Shown one piece after another: positions 1-5,838 of a stretch of DNA of 18,760 nt (positions within the stretch are counted from its first letter, which is position 1; every line of letters begins with the position of its first letter). This DNA comes from a bacterium (GTDB lineage Bacteria; Patescibacteria; Dojkabacteria; SC72), in the NCBI GenBank assembly GCA_029553845.1, contig JAKPKF010000179.1:1-18760 (forward strand). The letters are read 5' to 3'. Made by a program: the position numbers and the translations under genes. The notes under the pieces were generated by a model. It was given only the letters and a program-made list of their open reading frames with translations. It ran no database searches and was not told the origin of the DNA.

Positions 1-1011
1 TATGTGGTCAAGCATTAAAGCTGTACCTCTAGCTACAGCAGAGAGTGGATCATCTACAATTTTAACTGGAAGATTCAATTCTTGAGAAAAGTATATGTCA
101 ATTCCTTTTATTAAAGCACCTCCACCTGCAAGACGCAGCCCTGATGCAAGTAAGTCTTTAAGAAGTTCTGGAGGAGTATCTTCAATGGCATCTTTTACTC
201 CATCGCAGATTTGAGAGATAGAAGACATGATTGCCTCTCTTACTTCAATACTACTTAACTCTACTGTCCTTGGCAATCCAGTTAGAAGATCTCTTCCTTG
301 GACACTCATTTTCGTTTCTTTTCTTTGTGGTACTGCACTACCTATGGAGATTTTTACATCCTCTGCACTTCTCTCCCCTATTAATACATTGTATTTCTCT
401 CTTACATAGTTAATAACATCCTGGTCCATTTCATCACCAGCGATTCTCATTGTATTATCTACAACAATATCTCCAAGAGAAAAAACTGCAATATCTGAAG
501 TACCACCACCAATATCTACAATCATGCTACCAGAAGCATCCTCTACTGGAAGTCCAGCACCAATAGCTGCTGCCATGGCCTCTTCAACGATAAATACCTC
601 TCTTGCTCCAGCTGTTTTAGCAGCATCAAGTACAGCTTGTCTTTCGACTTCTGTTACAGATGTTGGTACACCGATAATAACTCTTGGCCTTGGAAGTTTA
701 AAACTTTTTCCAAAATATGCATGAGCTCTATGTATGAAATGGTGAATCATTGCCTGAGTGGTATCAAAATCCGAGATGACACCATCTCGTAATGGTCTAA
801 TAGCTATAATATTCGCTGGAGTTCTTCCAATCATCTGTCTTGCATCTTTTCCAACGGCAAGAACTGTTTTAGTTCTCTTATCTATAGCTACAACAGATGG
901 TTCAGATACAACAATTCCATGATTTCTCATATATACCATGGTATTGGCCGTCCCTAAGTCTATTCCTAAATCATAGGTAAAGAATTCTAGTATCGAATTA
1001 ATCAATTTCAT
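1..1011 (-). CDS. mreB: MreB rod-shape actin homologue (partial, C-terminus off window)
   Basis: This minus-strand frame is open from an ATG at 1009-1011 to the left edge, giving 337 codons with no stop. MreB is the bacterial actin that forms membrane-associated filaments and guides cell-wall synthesis. Seen: phosphate-1 motif DLGTAN at residues 18-23, VEEA before the AAAIGAG helix at about 142-152, phosphate-2 motif VDIGGGTSD at 165-173, and a C-terminal LAGGGALIKG adenosine-site motif. All actin-fold nucleotide motifs are intact. Usual family length is about 340-350 residues, so only a short tail is missing. It lies 68 bp downstream of rpmB on the same strand and has its own extended -10 box. 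A second, more divergent mreB lies at 14063-15082. Identification is secure from the motifs. Confidence 0.96.
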   Translation of the reverse strand, partial: MKLINSILEFFTYDLGIDLGTANTMVYMRNHGIVVSEPSVVAIDKRTKTVLAVGKDARQMIGRTPANIIAIRPLRDGVISDFDTTQAMIHHFIHRAHAYFGKSFKLPRPRVIIGVPTSVTEVERQAVLDAAKTAGAREVFIVEEAMAAAIGAGLPVEDASGSMIVDIGGGTSDIAVFSLGDIVVDNTMRIAGDEMDQDVINYVREKYNVLIGERSAEDVKISIGSAVPQRKETKMSVQGRDLLTGLPRTVELSSIEVREAIMSSISQICDGVKDAIEDTPPELLKDLLASGLRLAGGGALIKGIDIYFSQELNLPVKIVDDPLSAVARGTALMLDHI

Positions 1012-1017
1012 AGCACA

Positions 1018-1026
1018 ATTCTATCA
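1018..1026 (-). promoter_or_regulatory. Extended -10 promoter of mreB; predicts a leaderless mRNA
   Basis: On the minus strand the sequence TGA-TAGAAT (TGn-extended -10) ends at 1018, and exactly six bases (TGTGCT) separate it from the ATG at 1011. The usual start position, about 7 nt after the -10 box, would be the A of the ATG. No clear -35 box is seen. No Shine-Dalgarno sequence precedes the gene. Confidence 0.6.
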
Positions 1027-1079
1027 CTTAAAAGGATATAAAACGAGTATCAACTATATTAAATACCAATATGGAAACT

Positions 1080-1301
1080 TTACTTCTCCTTTAAGGAATC
1101 TTTTCTAAGCTTTTTATAACACTTCATACAAACAGAAGCTTTAACCACTGCCCCATCAACCTCTATATCTACTTTTCTTAGGTTAGGTTCGAATATTCTT
1201 TTTGACTTTGGTGCTTTGTATCTCCAACCCACAGAGTGTTTGTGTTGGATACGATTACCAGCCATTGTTGTTTTTCCGCAAATGTTGCAAATTTTTGACA
1301 T
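1080..1301 (-). CDS. rpmB: Large ribosomal subunit protein bL28
   Basis: A 73-residue protein beginning MSKICNICGKTT, with the bL28 features KICNICGK, an NRIQHKHS-type segment, RRW-like GWRYKAP and a basic C-terminus. It carries zinc-finger-like Cys pairs (CNIC near the N-terminus and CMKC near the C-terminus). The frame stays open upstream to 1385, but the extra 28 residues are hydrophobic, unlike bL28, and cover the promoter. The ATG at 1299-1301 is therefore the start. It is divergent from the M50 protease gene; mreB follows on the same strand. Confidence 0.94.
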   Translation of the reverse strand: MSKICNICGKTTMAGNRIQHKHSVGWRYKAPKSKRIFEPNLRKVDIEVDGAVVKASVCMKCYKKLRKDSLKEK

Positions 1302-1310
1302 AACGGTGGT

Positions 1311-1340
1311 ATTATATTCTAATCTTTGGTATATTGTCAA
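1311..1340 (-). promoter_or_regulatory. Consensus sigma70-type promoter of rpmB
   Basis: On the minus strand TTGACA (1340-1335) is followed after 18 bases by TATAAT (1316-1311). The predicted start is near 1304, so the leader before the ATG at 1301 would be only about 3 nt. It overlaps the divergent promoter region of the M50 gene. Confidence 0.75.
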
Positions 1341-1351
1341 AGTTCTATAAC

Positions 1352-1360
1352 TGATATAAC
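1352..1360 (+). promoter_or_regulatory. Extended -10 promoter of the M50 protease gene; predicts a leaderless mRNA
   Basis: TGA-TATAAC ends at 1360, and six bases (AAAAAG) separate it from the ATG at 1367, so the expected start site coincides with the start codon. A weak TTGTCA at 1334-1339 (15-base spacer) could be a -35 box and overlaps the rpmB -35 box on the other strand. Confidence 0.55.
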
Positions 1361-1366
1361 AAAAAG

Positions 1367-1987
1367 ATGATGACAACAGAAACATTGTATTGGATACTAT
1401 TCGCTATTCCCTCTATATTAATAGCTTCAACAGTGCATGAATATGCTCACGGATTGGCTGCTTACAAGCTCGGAGACCCTACTGCAAAGGCGTATGGTAG
1501 ATTAACCTTAAATCCAATTAAGCATATTGATCCCATTGGTGCACTCTCTATGATTCTTTTTAGATTTGGATGGAGCAAACCCGTACCAATCAATGAGTAC
1601 AATTTTAAAAACAGAGAGCTTGGAACTGCAATAGTCTCTCTAGCTGGGCCTCTTTCGAATCTTCTTTTGGCAACAATCTTTGGCTCTATTAATCTAATTT
1701 TTCACCCTAATCTTAACAGTATTTTTGGCGTATTTCTTTTTACATTCACACTCATTAATATATCTTTAGCAACTTTCAACCTAATTCCTATTCCACCACT
1801 TGATGGGCATAAGATAATTAGGGCATTTCTTCCTGGAAAATTGAGATACTACTGGGAAAAGATGGAAAATTTCTCATTTCTATTTATATTGCTCCTAATC
1901 ATACCTTTCTCGCCTATAGGTAAATTTGTTCTAGGAGGAATTTCGTCTATTCTAGCACAATTACTGGCCCTTTTTAGGTTTCTCTAG
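1367..1987 (+). CDS. M50 family (site-2 protease-like) intramembrane metalloprotease
   Basis: A 206-residue polytopic membrane protein. Zinc-site motif HEYAH (HExxH) lies at residues 24-28 inside the first membrane segment. The NPIKHIDPIG segment at 49-58 is typical of short M50 proteases, and the third zinc ligand is in NLIPIPPLDG at 138-147 (Asp146). Further hydrophobic segments lie near 88-112, 118-140 and 168-200. The family cleaves substrates within the membrane; this short form has no PDZ domain and is the SpoIVFB/YwhC-like type common in reduced genomes. The substrate cannot be read from the sequence. Start: two adjacent ATGs (1367, 1370); the first fits the promoter spacing. It is monocistronic, followed at once by a terminator. 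Confidence 0.92.
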   Translation: MMTTETLYWILFAIPSILIASTVHEYAHGLAAYKLGDPTAKAYGRLTLNPIKHIDPIGALSMILFRFGWSKPVPINEYNFKNRELGTAIVSLAGPLSNLLLATIFGSINLIFHPNLNSIFGVFLFTFTLINISLATFNLIPIPPLDGHKIIRAFLPGKLRYYWEKMENFSFLFILLLIIPFSPIGKFVLGGISSILAQLLALFRFL

Positions 1988-2010
1988 GCCCCCATTACAG
2001 GCCTTTTTTT
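1986..2010 (+). terminator. Intrinsic terminator of the M50 gene
   Basis: AGGCC (1986-1990) pairs with GGCCT (2000-2004) across a 9-nt loop, followed by a run of seven T (2004-2010). The stem overlaps the TAG stop codon. Confidence 0.75.
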
Positions 2011-2012
2011 AT

Positions 2013-2041
2013 TTGTTCCTAATGCTTAAATATCGTAAAAT
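2013..2041 (+). promoter_or_regulatory. Promoter of the structured RNA at 2048
   Basis: TTGTTC (2013-2018), a 17-base spacer, then TAAAAT (2036-2041). The expected start, seven bases after the -10 box, is G2048, which is exactly the first base of the long terminal helix of the RNA. Confidence 0.65.
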
Positions 2042-2047
2042 ATATAT

Positions 2048-2185
2048 GCCCTAGTAGGAATAAAAGGATTCATAGCTCTATATTCAAGAGCTCGGGATTC
2101 CAACTATCGCTTAGCTCCGTGGAGTTAAGTTGAGGAAACCCAACTGTGTTACTGAGCTCTATGACTCCATCTTACTGGGGCGTTT
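2048..2185 (+). ncRNA. Structured non-coding RNA, rod-shaped; possibly 6S-like
   Basis: No ORF. The ends form a 12-bp helix: GCCCTAGTAGGA (2048-2059) with TCTTACTGGGGC (2170-2181), two of the pairs being G-U, followed by TTTT at 2183-2186 as a terminator-like tail. Inside, CATAG (2071-2075) pairs with CTATG (2159-2163), and CTC (2076-2078) with GAG (2154-2156). An asymmetric open region (about 2079-2093 against 2142-2153) follows. Then GGGATTCC (2094-2101) pairs with GGAAACCC (2134-2141) with one mismatch, and an 8-bp apical stem CTTAGCTC/GAGTTAAG (2110-2117, 2122-2129) has a CGTG loop. A promoter places +1 at 2048. A rod with a central bubble resembles 6S RNA (RNA polymerase decoy), but I see no diagnostic sequence; that identity is inference. 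A structured RNA is much better supported than its class. Confidence 0.7.
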
Positions 2186-2202
2186 TCTCCTTGTATATTG
2201 AC

Positions 2203-2208
2203 TATAAT
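2203..2208 (+). promoter_or_regulatory. -10 box of the tRNA-Thr/Tyr/Thr cluster
   Basis: TATAAT at 2203-2208, preceding the first tRNA by 28 bases. No convincing -35 box lies 16-18 bases upstream. A second possible -10, TATACT (2216-2221), is closer to the tRNA. Confidence 0.45.
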
Positions 2209-2236
2209 ACCCATATATACTAAACTTCTCTCAGTT

Positions 2237-2313
2237 GCCGAAGTAGCTCAGTTGGTCAGAGCAACTGTTTTGTAAACAGTAGGTCGAGAGTTCGAATCTC
2301 TCCTTCGGCTCCA
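2237..2313 (+). tRNA. tRNA-Thr (anticodon TGT)
   Basis: Acceptor GCCGAAG pairs with CTTCGGC, the D arm is GCTC...GAGC, the anticodon stem ACTGT/ACAGT encloses loop TTTGTAA (anticodon TGT), and the T arm is GAGAG-TTCGAAT-CTCTC. Discriminator T is followed by an encoded CCA. It reads ACA codons and is the first of a three-tRNA cluster. Confidence 0.96.
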
Positions 2314-2318
2314 AGTAT

Positions 2319-2401
2319 GCAGAGGTGGCGGAGCGGTCAAACGCATTGGACTGTAAATCCAACTCCTTCGGGATACACAGGTTCAAATCCTGTCCTCTGC
2401 A
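2319..2401 (+). tRNA. tRNA-Tyr (anticodon GTA), no encoded CCA
   Basis: Acceptor GCAGAGG pairs with CCTCTGC. The anticodon stem TTGGA/TCCAA encloses CTGTAAA (anticodon GTA). The long variable arm with a CTCC-TTCG-GG-type hairpin is the class II hallmark expected of bacterial tRNA-Tyr. Discriminator A is followed by TAT, so CCA must be added enzymatically. It begins 5 bases after the preceding tRNA-Thr. Confidence 0.95.
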
Positions 2402-2440
2402 TATACCAAAATCTCCTTAATATTGTATAATTGCTCCAGC

Positions 2441-2517
2441 GCTGGATTAGCTCAGTTGGTTAGAGCACATTCATGGTAAGAATGAGGTCCTGAGTTCGAC
2501 TCTCAGATCCAGCTCCA
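2441..2517 (+). tRNA. tRNA-Thr (anticodon GGT)
   Basis: Acceptor GCTGGAT pairs with ATCCAGC, the D arm is GCTC...GAGC, the anticodon stem CATTC/GAATG encloses ATGGTAA (anticodon GGT), and the T arm is CTGAG-TTCGACT-CTCAG. Discriminator T is followed by an encoded CCA. It reads ACC/ACT codons. A TATTGTATAAT stretch at 2421-2431 just upstream could serve as an extra -10 box. Confidence 0.96.
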
Positions 2518-2534
2518 TATTTATTATCTACTAT

Positions 2535-2563
2535 TTGACCTTACCCATAATTTCCCATATAAT
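2535..2563 (+). promoter_or_regulatory. Promoter of the rpmG-secE-nusG-rplK-rplA operon
   Basis: TTGACC (2535-2540), a 17-base spacer, then TATAAT (2558-2563). The predicted start is near 2570, leaving a leader of about 45 nt before rpmG. The rplJ promoter at 5920 has the same TTGACC-N17-TATAAT boxes, so the two ribosomal-protein transcripts share one promoter type. Confidence 0.75.
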
Positions 2564-2614
2564 ACGCAGTATATTTCCCAATATAGACATTTTTAATTTT
2601 GATTTCCGAGGGAT

Positions 2615-2779
2615 ATGGCAAAAGTAAAAAGAGATATCATAGCTTTGAAATGTACAGTATGTAATTCAAAAAACTATACAGATTACAAAACTAAGAATAT
2701 TAAGGAAAAAGTTGAATTGAAAAAATATTGTCCTAAGTGCCAAAAGCACACAGACCATAAAGAAACTAAGGTTAAATAA
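2615..2779 (+). CDS. rpmG: Large ribosomal subunit protein bL33
   Basis: A 54-residue basic protein, MAKVKRDIIALKCTVC..., with zinc-ribbon pairs CTVC (residues 13-16) and CPKC (39-42). The NYTDYKTKN segment and the length are typical of bL33. First protein gene of the transcript rpmG, tRNA-Trp, secE, nusG, rplK, rplA. GAGGG at 2608-2612 lies only 2 nt from the ATG, too close to act as an ordinary Shine-Dalgarno site. The gene is very short, but the Cys spacing and position next to secE make the call firm. Confidence 0.95.
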   Translation: MAKVKRDIIALKCTVCNSKNYTDYKTKNIKEKVELKKYCPKCQKHTDHKETKVK

Positions 2780-2798
2780 TAGCTCTTTAATTAACTAG

Positions 2799-2875
2799 GG
2801 GCCCATAGTTTCAACTGGTTAAAACCGCGGTCTCCAAAACCGCTATTCCCTGTTCGAATCAGGGTGGGCCTGCCA
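2799..2875 (+). tRNA. tRNA-Trp (anticodon CCA)
   Basis: The anticodon stem GCGGT/ACCGC encloses CTCCAAA (anticodon CCA), and the T arm is CCCTG-TTCGAAT-CAGGG. The acceptor GGGCCCA pairs with TGGGCCT, with a G-U as the first pair. Discriminator G is followed by an encoded CCA. It lies between rpmG and secE as in many bacteria and must be cut out of the operon transcript. The CCA anticodon reads only UGG by standard pairing, so this tRNA does not suggest UGA reassignment to Trp. Confidence 0.95.
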
Positions 2876-2892
2876 AATATATATATACAAAA

Positions 2893-3066
2893 ATGAAAAT
2901 ACTAAAAAATATATTAATAGAACTAAAGAAAAGTAAGTGGCCAAAAGGCAAAGAATTGTTGGTTCTTTCAATATATGTCCTAGTATTATGTGGTATAATC
3001 ACCGCATTAATACTCGGTTTAGATCTTGTCTTTTACAAAGCAAGGGAGTGGTTTTTAAATCTTTAA
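2893..3066 (+). CDS. secE: Preprotein translocase subunit SecE
   Basis: A 57-residue protein with a basic N-terminal amphipathic region, the conserved ELKKSKWPKGKEL segment (residues 10-22) and one hydrophobic membrane segment (about 23-45). This is the minimal single-span form of SecE, which clamps SecY in the translocon. It starts 17 bases after the CCA of tRNA-Trp; that gap is almost entirely AT repeats with no Shine-Dalgarno site. nusG follows 10 bases later. Position between tRNA-Trp and nusG confirms the identity. Confidence 0.93.
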   Translation: MKILKNILIELKKSKWPKGKELLVLSIYVLVLCGIITALILGLDLVFYKAREWFLNL

Positions 3067-3076
3067 TTAAGAAAAT

Positions 3077-3634
3077 ATGACTAAAGAAGAAGTTAAAACA
3101 AAAGAAAATCCAAATGCAAAATGGTATGTTCTAAATATTAGGACTGGATACGAGAATAGTATTCAGAAAGAACTCAAACAGAGAATTGAAGCAACAGGAA
3201 TGGAAGACAAAATTGTAGATATACTTGTACCTGTACAGAAGAAAATCTTTGTTAAAAAAGGTAAACAGGAGGTAAAAGAGGAGAAGATATTCCCAGGGTA
3301 TGTACTCATAAAAATGGAACTAGACAATAGTACATGGGATTTGGTAAAGAATACTGAAGGTGTAAGAGGTTTTGTCAAAACAGATAGATATCCAAGACCC
3401 CTACCACAATCAGAGGTAACAGCAATTACAAAGTTCATGGAAGTTGAACAACCATCATTCCAGAATTCATTTAGTGTTGGTGAAGCAGTAAAGATTGTAG
3501 ATGGTGCATTCGCAGATTTCATTGGAAGTGTTCAGGATGTAGATACTGAAAAGGGTAAGATAAAAGTCCTCATATCTTTCCTTGGAAGAGAAGCTCCTGT
3601 AGAGTTAGATCTAACACAAATAAGTAAACTTTAG
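3077..3634 (+). CDS. nusG: Transcription termination/antitermination factor NusG
   Basis: A 185-residue protein. The NGN domain begins at about residue 15 (KWYVLNIRTGYENSIQKEL) and contains the strongly conserved FPGYVLIKM (72-80) and NTEGVRGFV. A KOW domain follows at about 134-180 (VGEAVKIVDGAFADFIGSV). NusG binds RNA polymerase and couples it to ribosomes or Rho. Length and domain order are standard, with a short charged N-terminal extension. Stop is TAG, and rplK begins 14 bases on. Confidence 0.97.
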   Translation: MTKEEVKTKENPNAKWYVLNIRTGYENSIQKELKQRIEATGMEDKIVDILVPVQKKIFVKKGKQEVKEEKIFPGYVLIKMELDNSTWDLVKNTEGVRGFVKTDRYPRPLPQSEVTAITKFMEVEQPSFQNSFSVGEAVKIVDGAFADFIGSVQDVDTEKGKIKVLISFLGREAPVELDLTQISKL

Positions 3635-3648
3635 TTAAATATATACAT

Positions 3649-4074
3649 ATGGCAAAAGAGATAAAAAAAATAATTAAGATAACAATACCTGCAGGTGGTG
3701 CAACAATGGCTCCTCCAATAGGGCCAACATTAGCCCCTTACGGTATAAACGCACAGGATTTCTGTGCTCAATTCAATGAGAAGACAAGAGAAAACAACGG
3801 AATTCTTACCCCAGTAATATTAACAATCTATGAGGACAGAACATTTTCATTTGAGTTAAAGACTCCACCTACATCAGAATTAATCAGAAGAGAACTAAAG
3901 ATTAAGGCTGGTTCTGCAAAACCAAATCTTGAGAAGGTTGGGAAGCTTTCTAAAGCACAGATTATGAAGATTGTGGAGGTAAAAATGCCAGATTTGAATA
4001 CATCAGACCCAGAGCAAGCAGCGAAAATAATTGCTGGTACTGCAAAACAGATGGGTGTAGAAGTAGAACTTTAA
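3649..4074 (+). CDS. rplK: Large ribosomal subunit protein uL11
   Basis: A 141-residue protein. The N-terminal domain carries the PAGGATMAPPIGPTLAPYGIN motif region (residues 14-36), and the C-terminal rRNA-binding domain includes TPPTSELIRR and AGTAKQMGVEV. uL11 forms the GTPase-associated centre with 23S rRNA and the L10/L12 stalk. The upstream gap is AT-only (TTAAATATATACAT) with no Shine-Dalgarno site. There is no room for a long L1-binding mRNA site between nusG and rplK. Confidence 0.98.
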   Translation: MAKEIKKIIKITIPAGGATMAPPIGPTLAPYGINAQDFCAQFNEKTRENNGILTPVILTIYEDRTFSFELKTPPTSELIRRELKIKAGSAKPNLEKVGKLSKAQIMKIVEVKMPDLNTSDPEQAAKIIAGTAKQMGVEVEL

Positions 4075-4093
4075 TTATACATATATCATTGTT

Positions 4094-4783
4094 ATGAAAA
4101 GAGGAAAGAAATATACAAAAAGTGTAAAAGGATTAGATAAGAGTATTGAATATACCTTAGTAGAAGGTGTTAAAAAAGTTAAAGCACTCTCCTACTCTAA
4201 CTTCACTGGTACACTAGAAATGCATGTAGATATTAAAATACCAAAGGACAGAGATCCTAAATCCATAAAAGGTGCTGTCTCTCTTCCACACTCTTCTGTT
4301 AAAAAGGAAGTTAAGATTGCAGTATTCTGTACTCCAGATAAGGATGCCCTAGCTTTAAAAGCTGGTGCAGATATTGTTGGACTTGACAACCTAGTAAAAG
4401 ATATTAAGGCTGGAAAGATAGAATTTGATGTAGCAATTGCTACTCCAGATGTAATGGCTAAGATTGCGATTTTAGGTAAAGAGCTTGGTCCTAAGGGATT
4501 AATGCCAAGTCCTAAGAATGGAACAGTTACAAGCGACCTAGAGGGTGCAATTAGTGAATACAAGAAGGGTAAGCAGACATTCGCATGTGATGATTCTGGA
4601 GTTATACATCTTAATGTAGGTAAACTAGATCTTGAGGATGAGAAATTAATAGAGAATATACATACTGCAGTAGCAGCATTAGAAGAAATCTTTGGTAAAC
4701 CATATGACCAGATTGCAGATAGGATGCATATAGCACCAACAATGGGAGCAAGTGTTAAGATAGCTTACAGTAAGCCAGAATAA
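4094..4783 (+). CDS. rplA: Large ribosomal subunit protein uL1
   Basis: A 229-residue protein of standard length. Conserved L1 elements include AVSLPHS, the AGADIVG segment, LGPKGLMPSPKNGTV and the C-terminal PTMGASVKI. It forms the mobile stalk at the ribosomal E site and often represses its own operon. Some CPR lineages lack uL1, so its presence is a useful lineage marker. Last gene of the operon, followed by a strong terminator, so rplJ-rplL must be transcribed separately. Confidence 0.98.
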   Translation: MKRGKKYTKSVKGLDKSIEYTLVEGVKKVKALSYSNFTGTLEMHVDIKIPKDRDPKSIKGAVSLPHSSVKKEVKIAVFCTPDKDALALKAGADIVGLDNLVKDIKAGKIEFDVAIATPDVMAKIAILGKELGPKGLMPSPKNGTVTSDLEGAISEYKKGKQTFACDDSGVIHLNVGKLDLEDEKLIENIHTAVAALEEIFGKPYDQIADRMHIAPTMGASVKIAYSKPE

Positions 4784-4803
4784 CCCTATTACATTGTAAT
4801 TAG

Positions 4804-4827
4804 AAAGACCTCGCAAGAGGTCTTTTT
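4804..4827 (+). terminator. Intrinsic terminator after rplA
   Basis: AAAGACCTC (4804-4812), loop GCAA, then GAGGTCTTT (4817-4825), running into a T6 tract. A perfect 9-bp stem with a GNRA loop separates rplKA from the downstream small genes. Confidence 0.92.
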
Positions 4828-4841
4828 TGTTATATATACTC

Positions 4842-4870
4842 TTTACAATATATACTCTATGGGATAGAAT
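4842..4870 (+). promoter_or_regulatory. Promoter of the 111-residue orphan gene
   Basis: TTTACA (4842-4847), 17 bases, TAGAAT (4865-4870); start predicted near 4877 with a leader of about 50 nt. Both boxes and the spacer length are identical to the promoter of the second orphan gene (5411-5439). Confidence 0.6.
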
Positions 4871-4914
4871 ATATATGTCTTTAGCTCTTTAAATAGGATC
4901 ACATTACAAAATTC

Positions 4915-4920
4915 AAGGAG
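4915..4920 (+). promoter_or_regulatory. Strong Shine-Dalgarno site of the 111-residue gene
   Basis: AAGGAG ends seven bases before the ATG at 4928. This is the textbook position and fixes the start. None of the ribosomal or cassette genes around it has such a site. Confidence 0.85.
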
Positions 4921-4927
4921 AGAACAC

Positions 4928-5263
4928 ATGGCAGTAATTGGCAGCAGAATTGTAATAAATGACGACGAATATGAAGTTTTCCAAAATTTTGAAGACATGC
5001 TAGTCCTCAAAAGAAACGATCACTTTTTACTCTGTTTTCCAATCCTAAGTCATCTCTTAATTCCGTGCGGAAAGGTAAAATGTTTTTCCAAAAGGTTAAA
5101 GGAAGATGCCGGGAGAGTGTCTTTCAATGGAGTAACGTTCGCGATATGTGGATATGATACCGTATCATATAACACAAAAGATTTATTCCTCAATCTTTCG
5201 CACAAGAAATTTGTTTTTCGAATCAAAAAAAACGGCGAATTACTAACAGTCCTTTTGAAATAA
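4928..5263 (+). CDS. Unrecognised 111-residue basic protein
   Basis: I do not recognise this protein. It begins MAVIGSRIVINDDEYEVF and alternates short beta-like stretches with charged segments. It has four Cys (in LLCF, IPCGK, VKCF and AICGY), many Lys/Arg in the C-terminal half, and no signal peptide or clear membrane segment. Coding support: a perfect Shine-Dalgarno site, a consensus-like promoter and isolation between a terminator and a structured element. Codon choice looks less AT-biased than the neighbours (GGC, TGC, GCG, GCC-GGG appear in a short gene), judged by eye only. Together with the 101-residue gene it interrupts the usual rplA-rplJ junction. Horizontal origin is possible but unproven; no homology to the 101-residue protein is evident. 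Confidence 0.72.
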   Translation: MAVIGSRIVINDDEYEVFQNFEDMLVLKRNDHFLLCFPILSHLLIPCGKVKCFSKRLKEDAGRVSFNGVTFAICGYDTVSYNTKDLFLNLSHKKFVFRIKKNGELLTVLLK

Positions 5264-5305
5264 ATTCTGCAAATTAAAGACAGATCCTAAATAAGAACAA
5301 AGACA

Positions 5306-5389
5306 GAGAGCGAGCTAATAGTAGCTTAATAGGCGACCTTAAGGGCCCATTAGGCTTTTATTTCTATAAATCATCTATTAGCTCCTCTC
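5306..5389 (+). ncRNA. Structured three-stem element behind the 111-residue gene
   Basis: GAGAG-c-GAGCTAATAG (5306-5321) pairs with CTATTAGCTC-CTCTC (5375-5389), giving 15 bp with one bulged C. Inside, AGCTTAATAGGC (5323-5334) pairs with GCCCATTAGGCT (5345-5356) with one mismatch and a CCTTAAGG-containing loop. TTTAT (5357-5361) pairs with ATAAA (5366-5370). The result is a three-way junction. No T tract follows, so it is not a classical terminator. It could be a processing or stability element, an RNA gene, or the end of a mobile element; the sequence does not decide. The 5264-5502 stretch holds no gene besides this element and the next promoter. Confidence 0.65.
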
Positions 5390-5410
5390 AGCACCATCCC
5401 CATTAACATA

Positions 5411-5439
5411 TTTACAAACTATTTCCCATAGTATAGAAT
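5411..5439 (+). promoter_or_regulatory. Promoter of the 101-residue orphan gene
   Basis: TTTACA (5411-5416), 17 bases, TAGAAT (5434-5439); start near 5446, leader about 57 nt. Boxes and spacing match the promoter at 4842-4870. The spacer word ATTTCCCATA also occurs in the rpmG promoter. Confidence 0.6.
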
Positions 5440-5490
5440 GTCTAGGCAACAAGCTTACCCGCTTATTGCTCATTCAAAAAACATCGACTA

Positions 5491-5497
5491 AAGGGAG
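5491..5497 (+). promoter_or_regulatory. Strong Shine-Dalgarno site of the 101-residue gene
   Basis: AAGGGAG ends five bases before the ATG at 5503. It supports that start and again contrasts with the surrounding genes, which lack such sites. Confidence 0.75.
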
Positions 5498-5502
5498 AAT
5501 AC

Positions 5503-5808
5503 ATGAATGCCAACTTACCAAAGAGATTAATGAACTGTAACAAAGTCGCACAAGAGAAAGACGAACCATCCCAAGAAGAAATCCATATCCCAAAGGATAC
5601 AAAATGTATCTTACGAAAAGCAAAGAAATTTCTTCCCAGAGATGGAGAAGTGTGGATCACCGCAGCAGACAAAAAGGGAAATGTTACCATTCATATCTTG
5701 CAAGAAGGCAGAAAGAGAGGAAAAACAATTACTTGTAGTGCAAAACACTGCAAGGCAATTTTACTGAAATACAGCAATTCCTTGCTGGTCGAAGCAAAAT
5801 TCCGATAG
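5503..5808 (+). CDS. Unrecognised 101-residue basic protein
   Basis: I do not recognise this protein. The N-terminal 35 residues are hydrophilic and mixed-charge (MNANLPKRLMNCNK, then acidic EKDEPSQEE). The rest is strongly basic, with a beta-like GEVWITAADKKGNVTIHIL stretch near 48-66 and a CSAKHC pair near residue 80. No signal peptide or membrane segment. It has its own promoter and Shine-Dalgarno site, and ends with TAG. A shorter frame on the opposite strand (5463-5690) is a shadow without start signals. Size, charge and context match the 111-residue gene but the sequences do not align by eye. Its function cannot be inferred; a small nucleic-acid-binding or mobile-element protein would fit the charge. 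Confidence 0.68.
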   Translation: MNANLPKRLMNCNKVAQEKDEPSQEEIHIPKDTKCILRKAKKFLPRDGEVWITAADKKGNVTIHILQEGRKRGKTITCSAKHCKAILLKYSNSLLVEAKFR

Positions 5809-5838
5809 AGTTTTGAGGGTAGCTTGTTGAAACAGGAT

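Noticed and set aside
227..724. Three short plus-strand frames opposite mreB
   Set aside because: They lie antisense to the intact mreB frame, have no start signals, and give low-complexity hydrophobic translations.
1302..1385. A 28-residue N-terminal extension of bL28
   Set aside because: It covers the TTGACA-TATAAT promoter and encodes hydrophobic residues foreign to bL28; the internal ATG gives the standard protein.
5306..5389. Hammerhead or other self-cleaving ribozyme
   Set aside because: The three-way junction lacks the CUGAUGA and GAAA core of hammerheads, and I recognise no other ribozyme core.
5463..5690. 75-residue minus-strand frame opposite the 101-residue gene
   Set aside because: No promoter or Shine-Dalgarno site on that strand, whereas the plus-strand gene has both.
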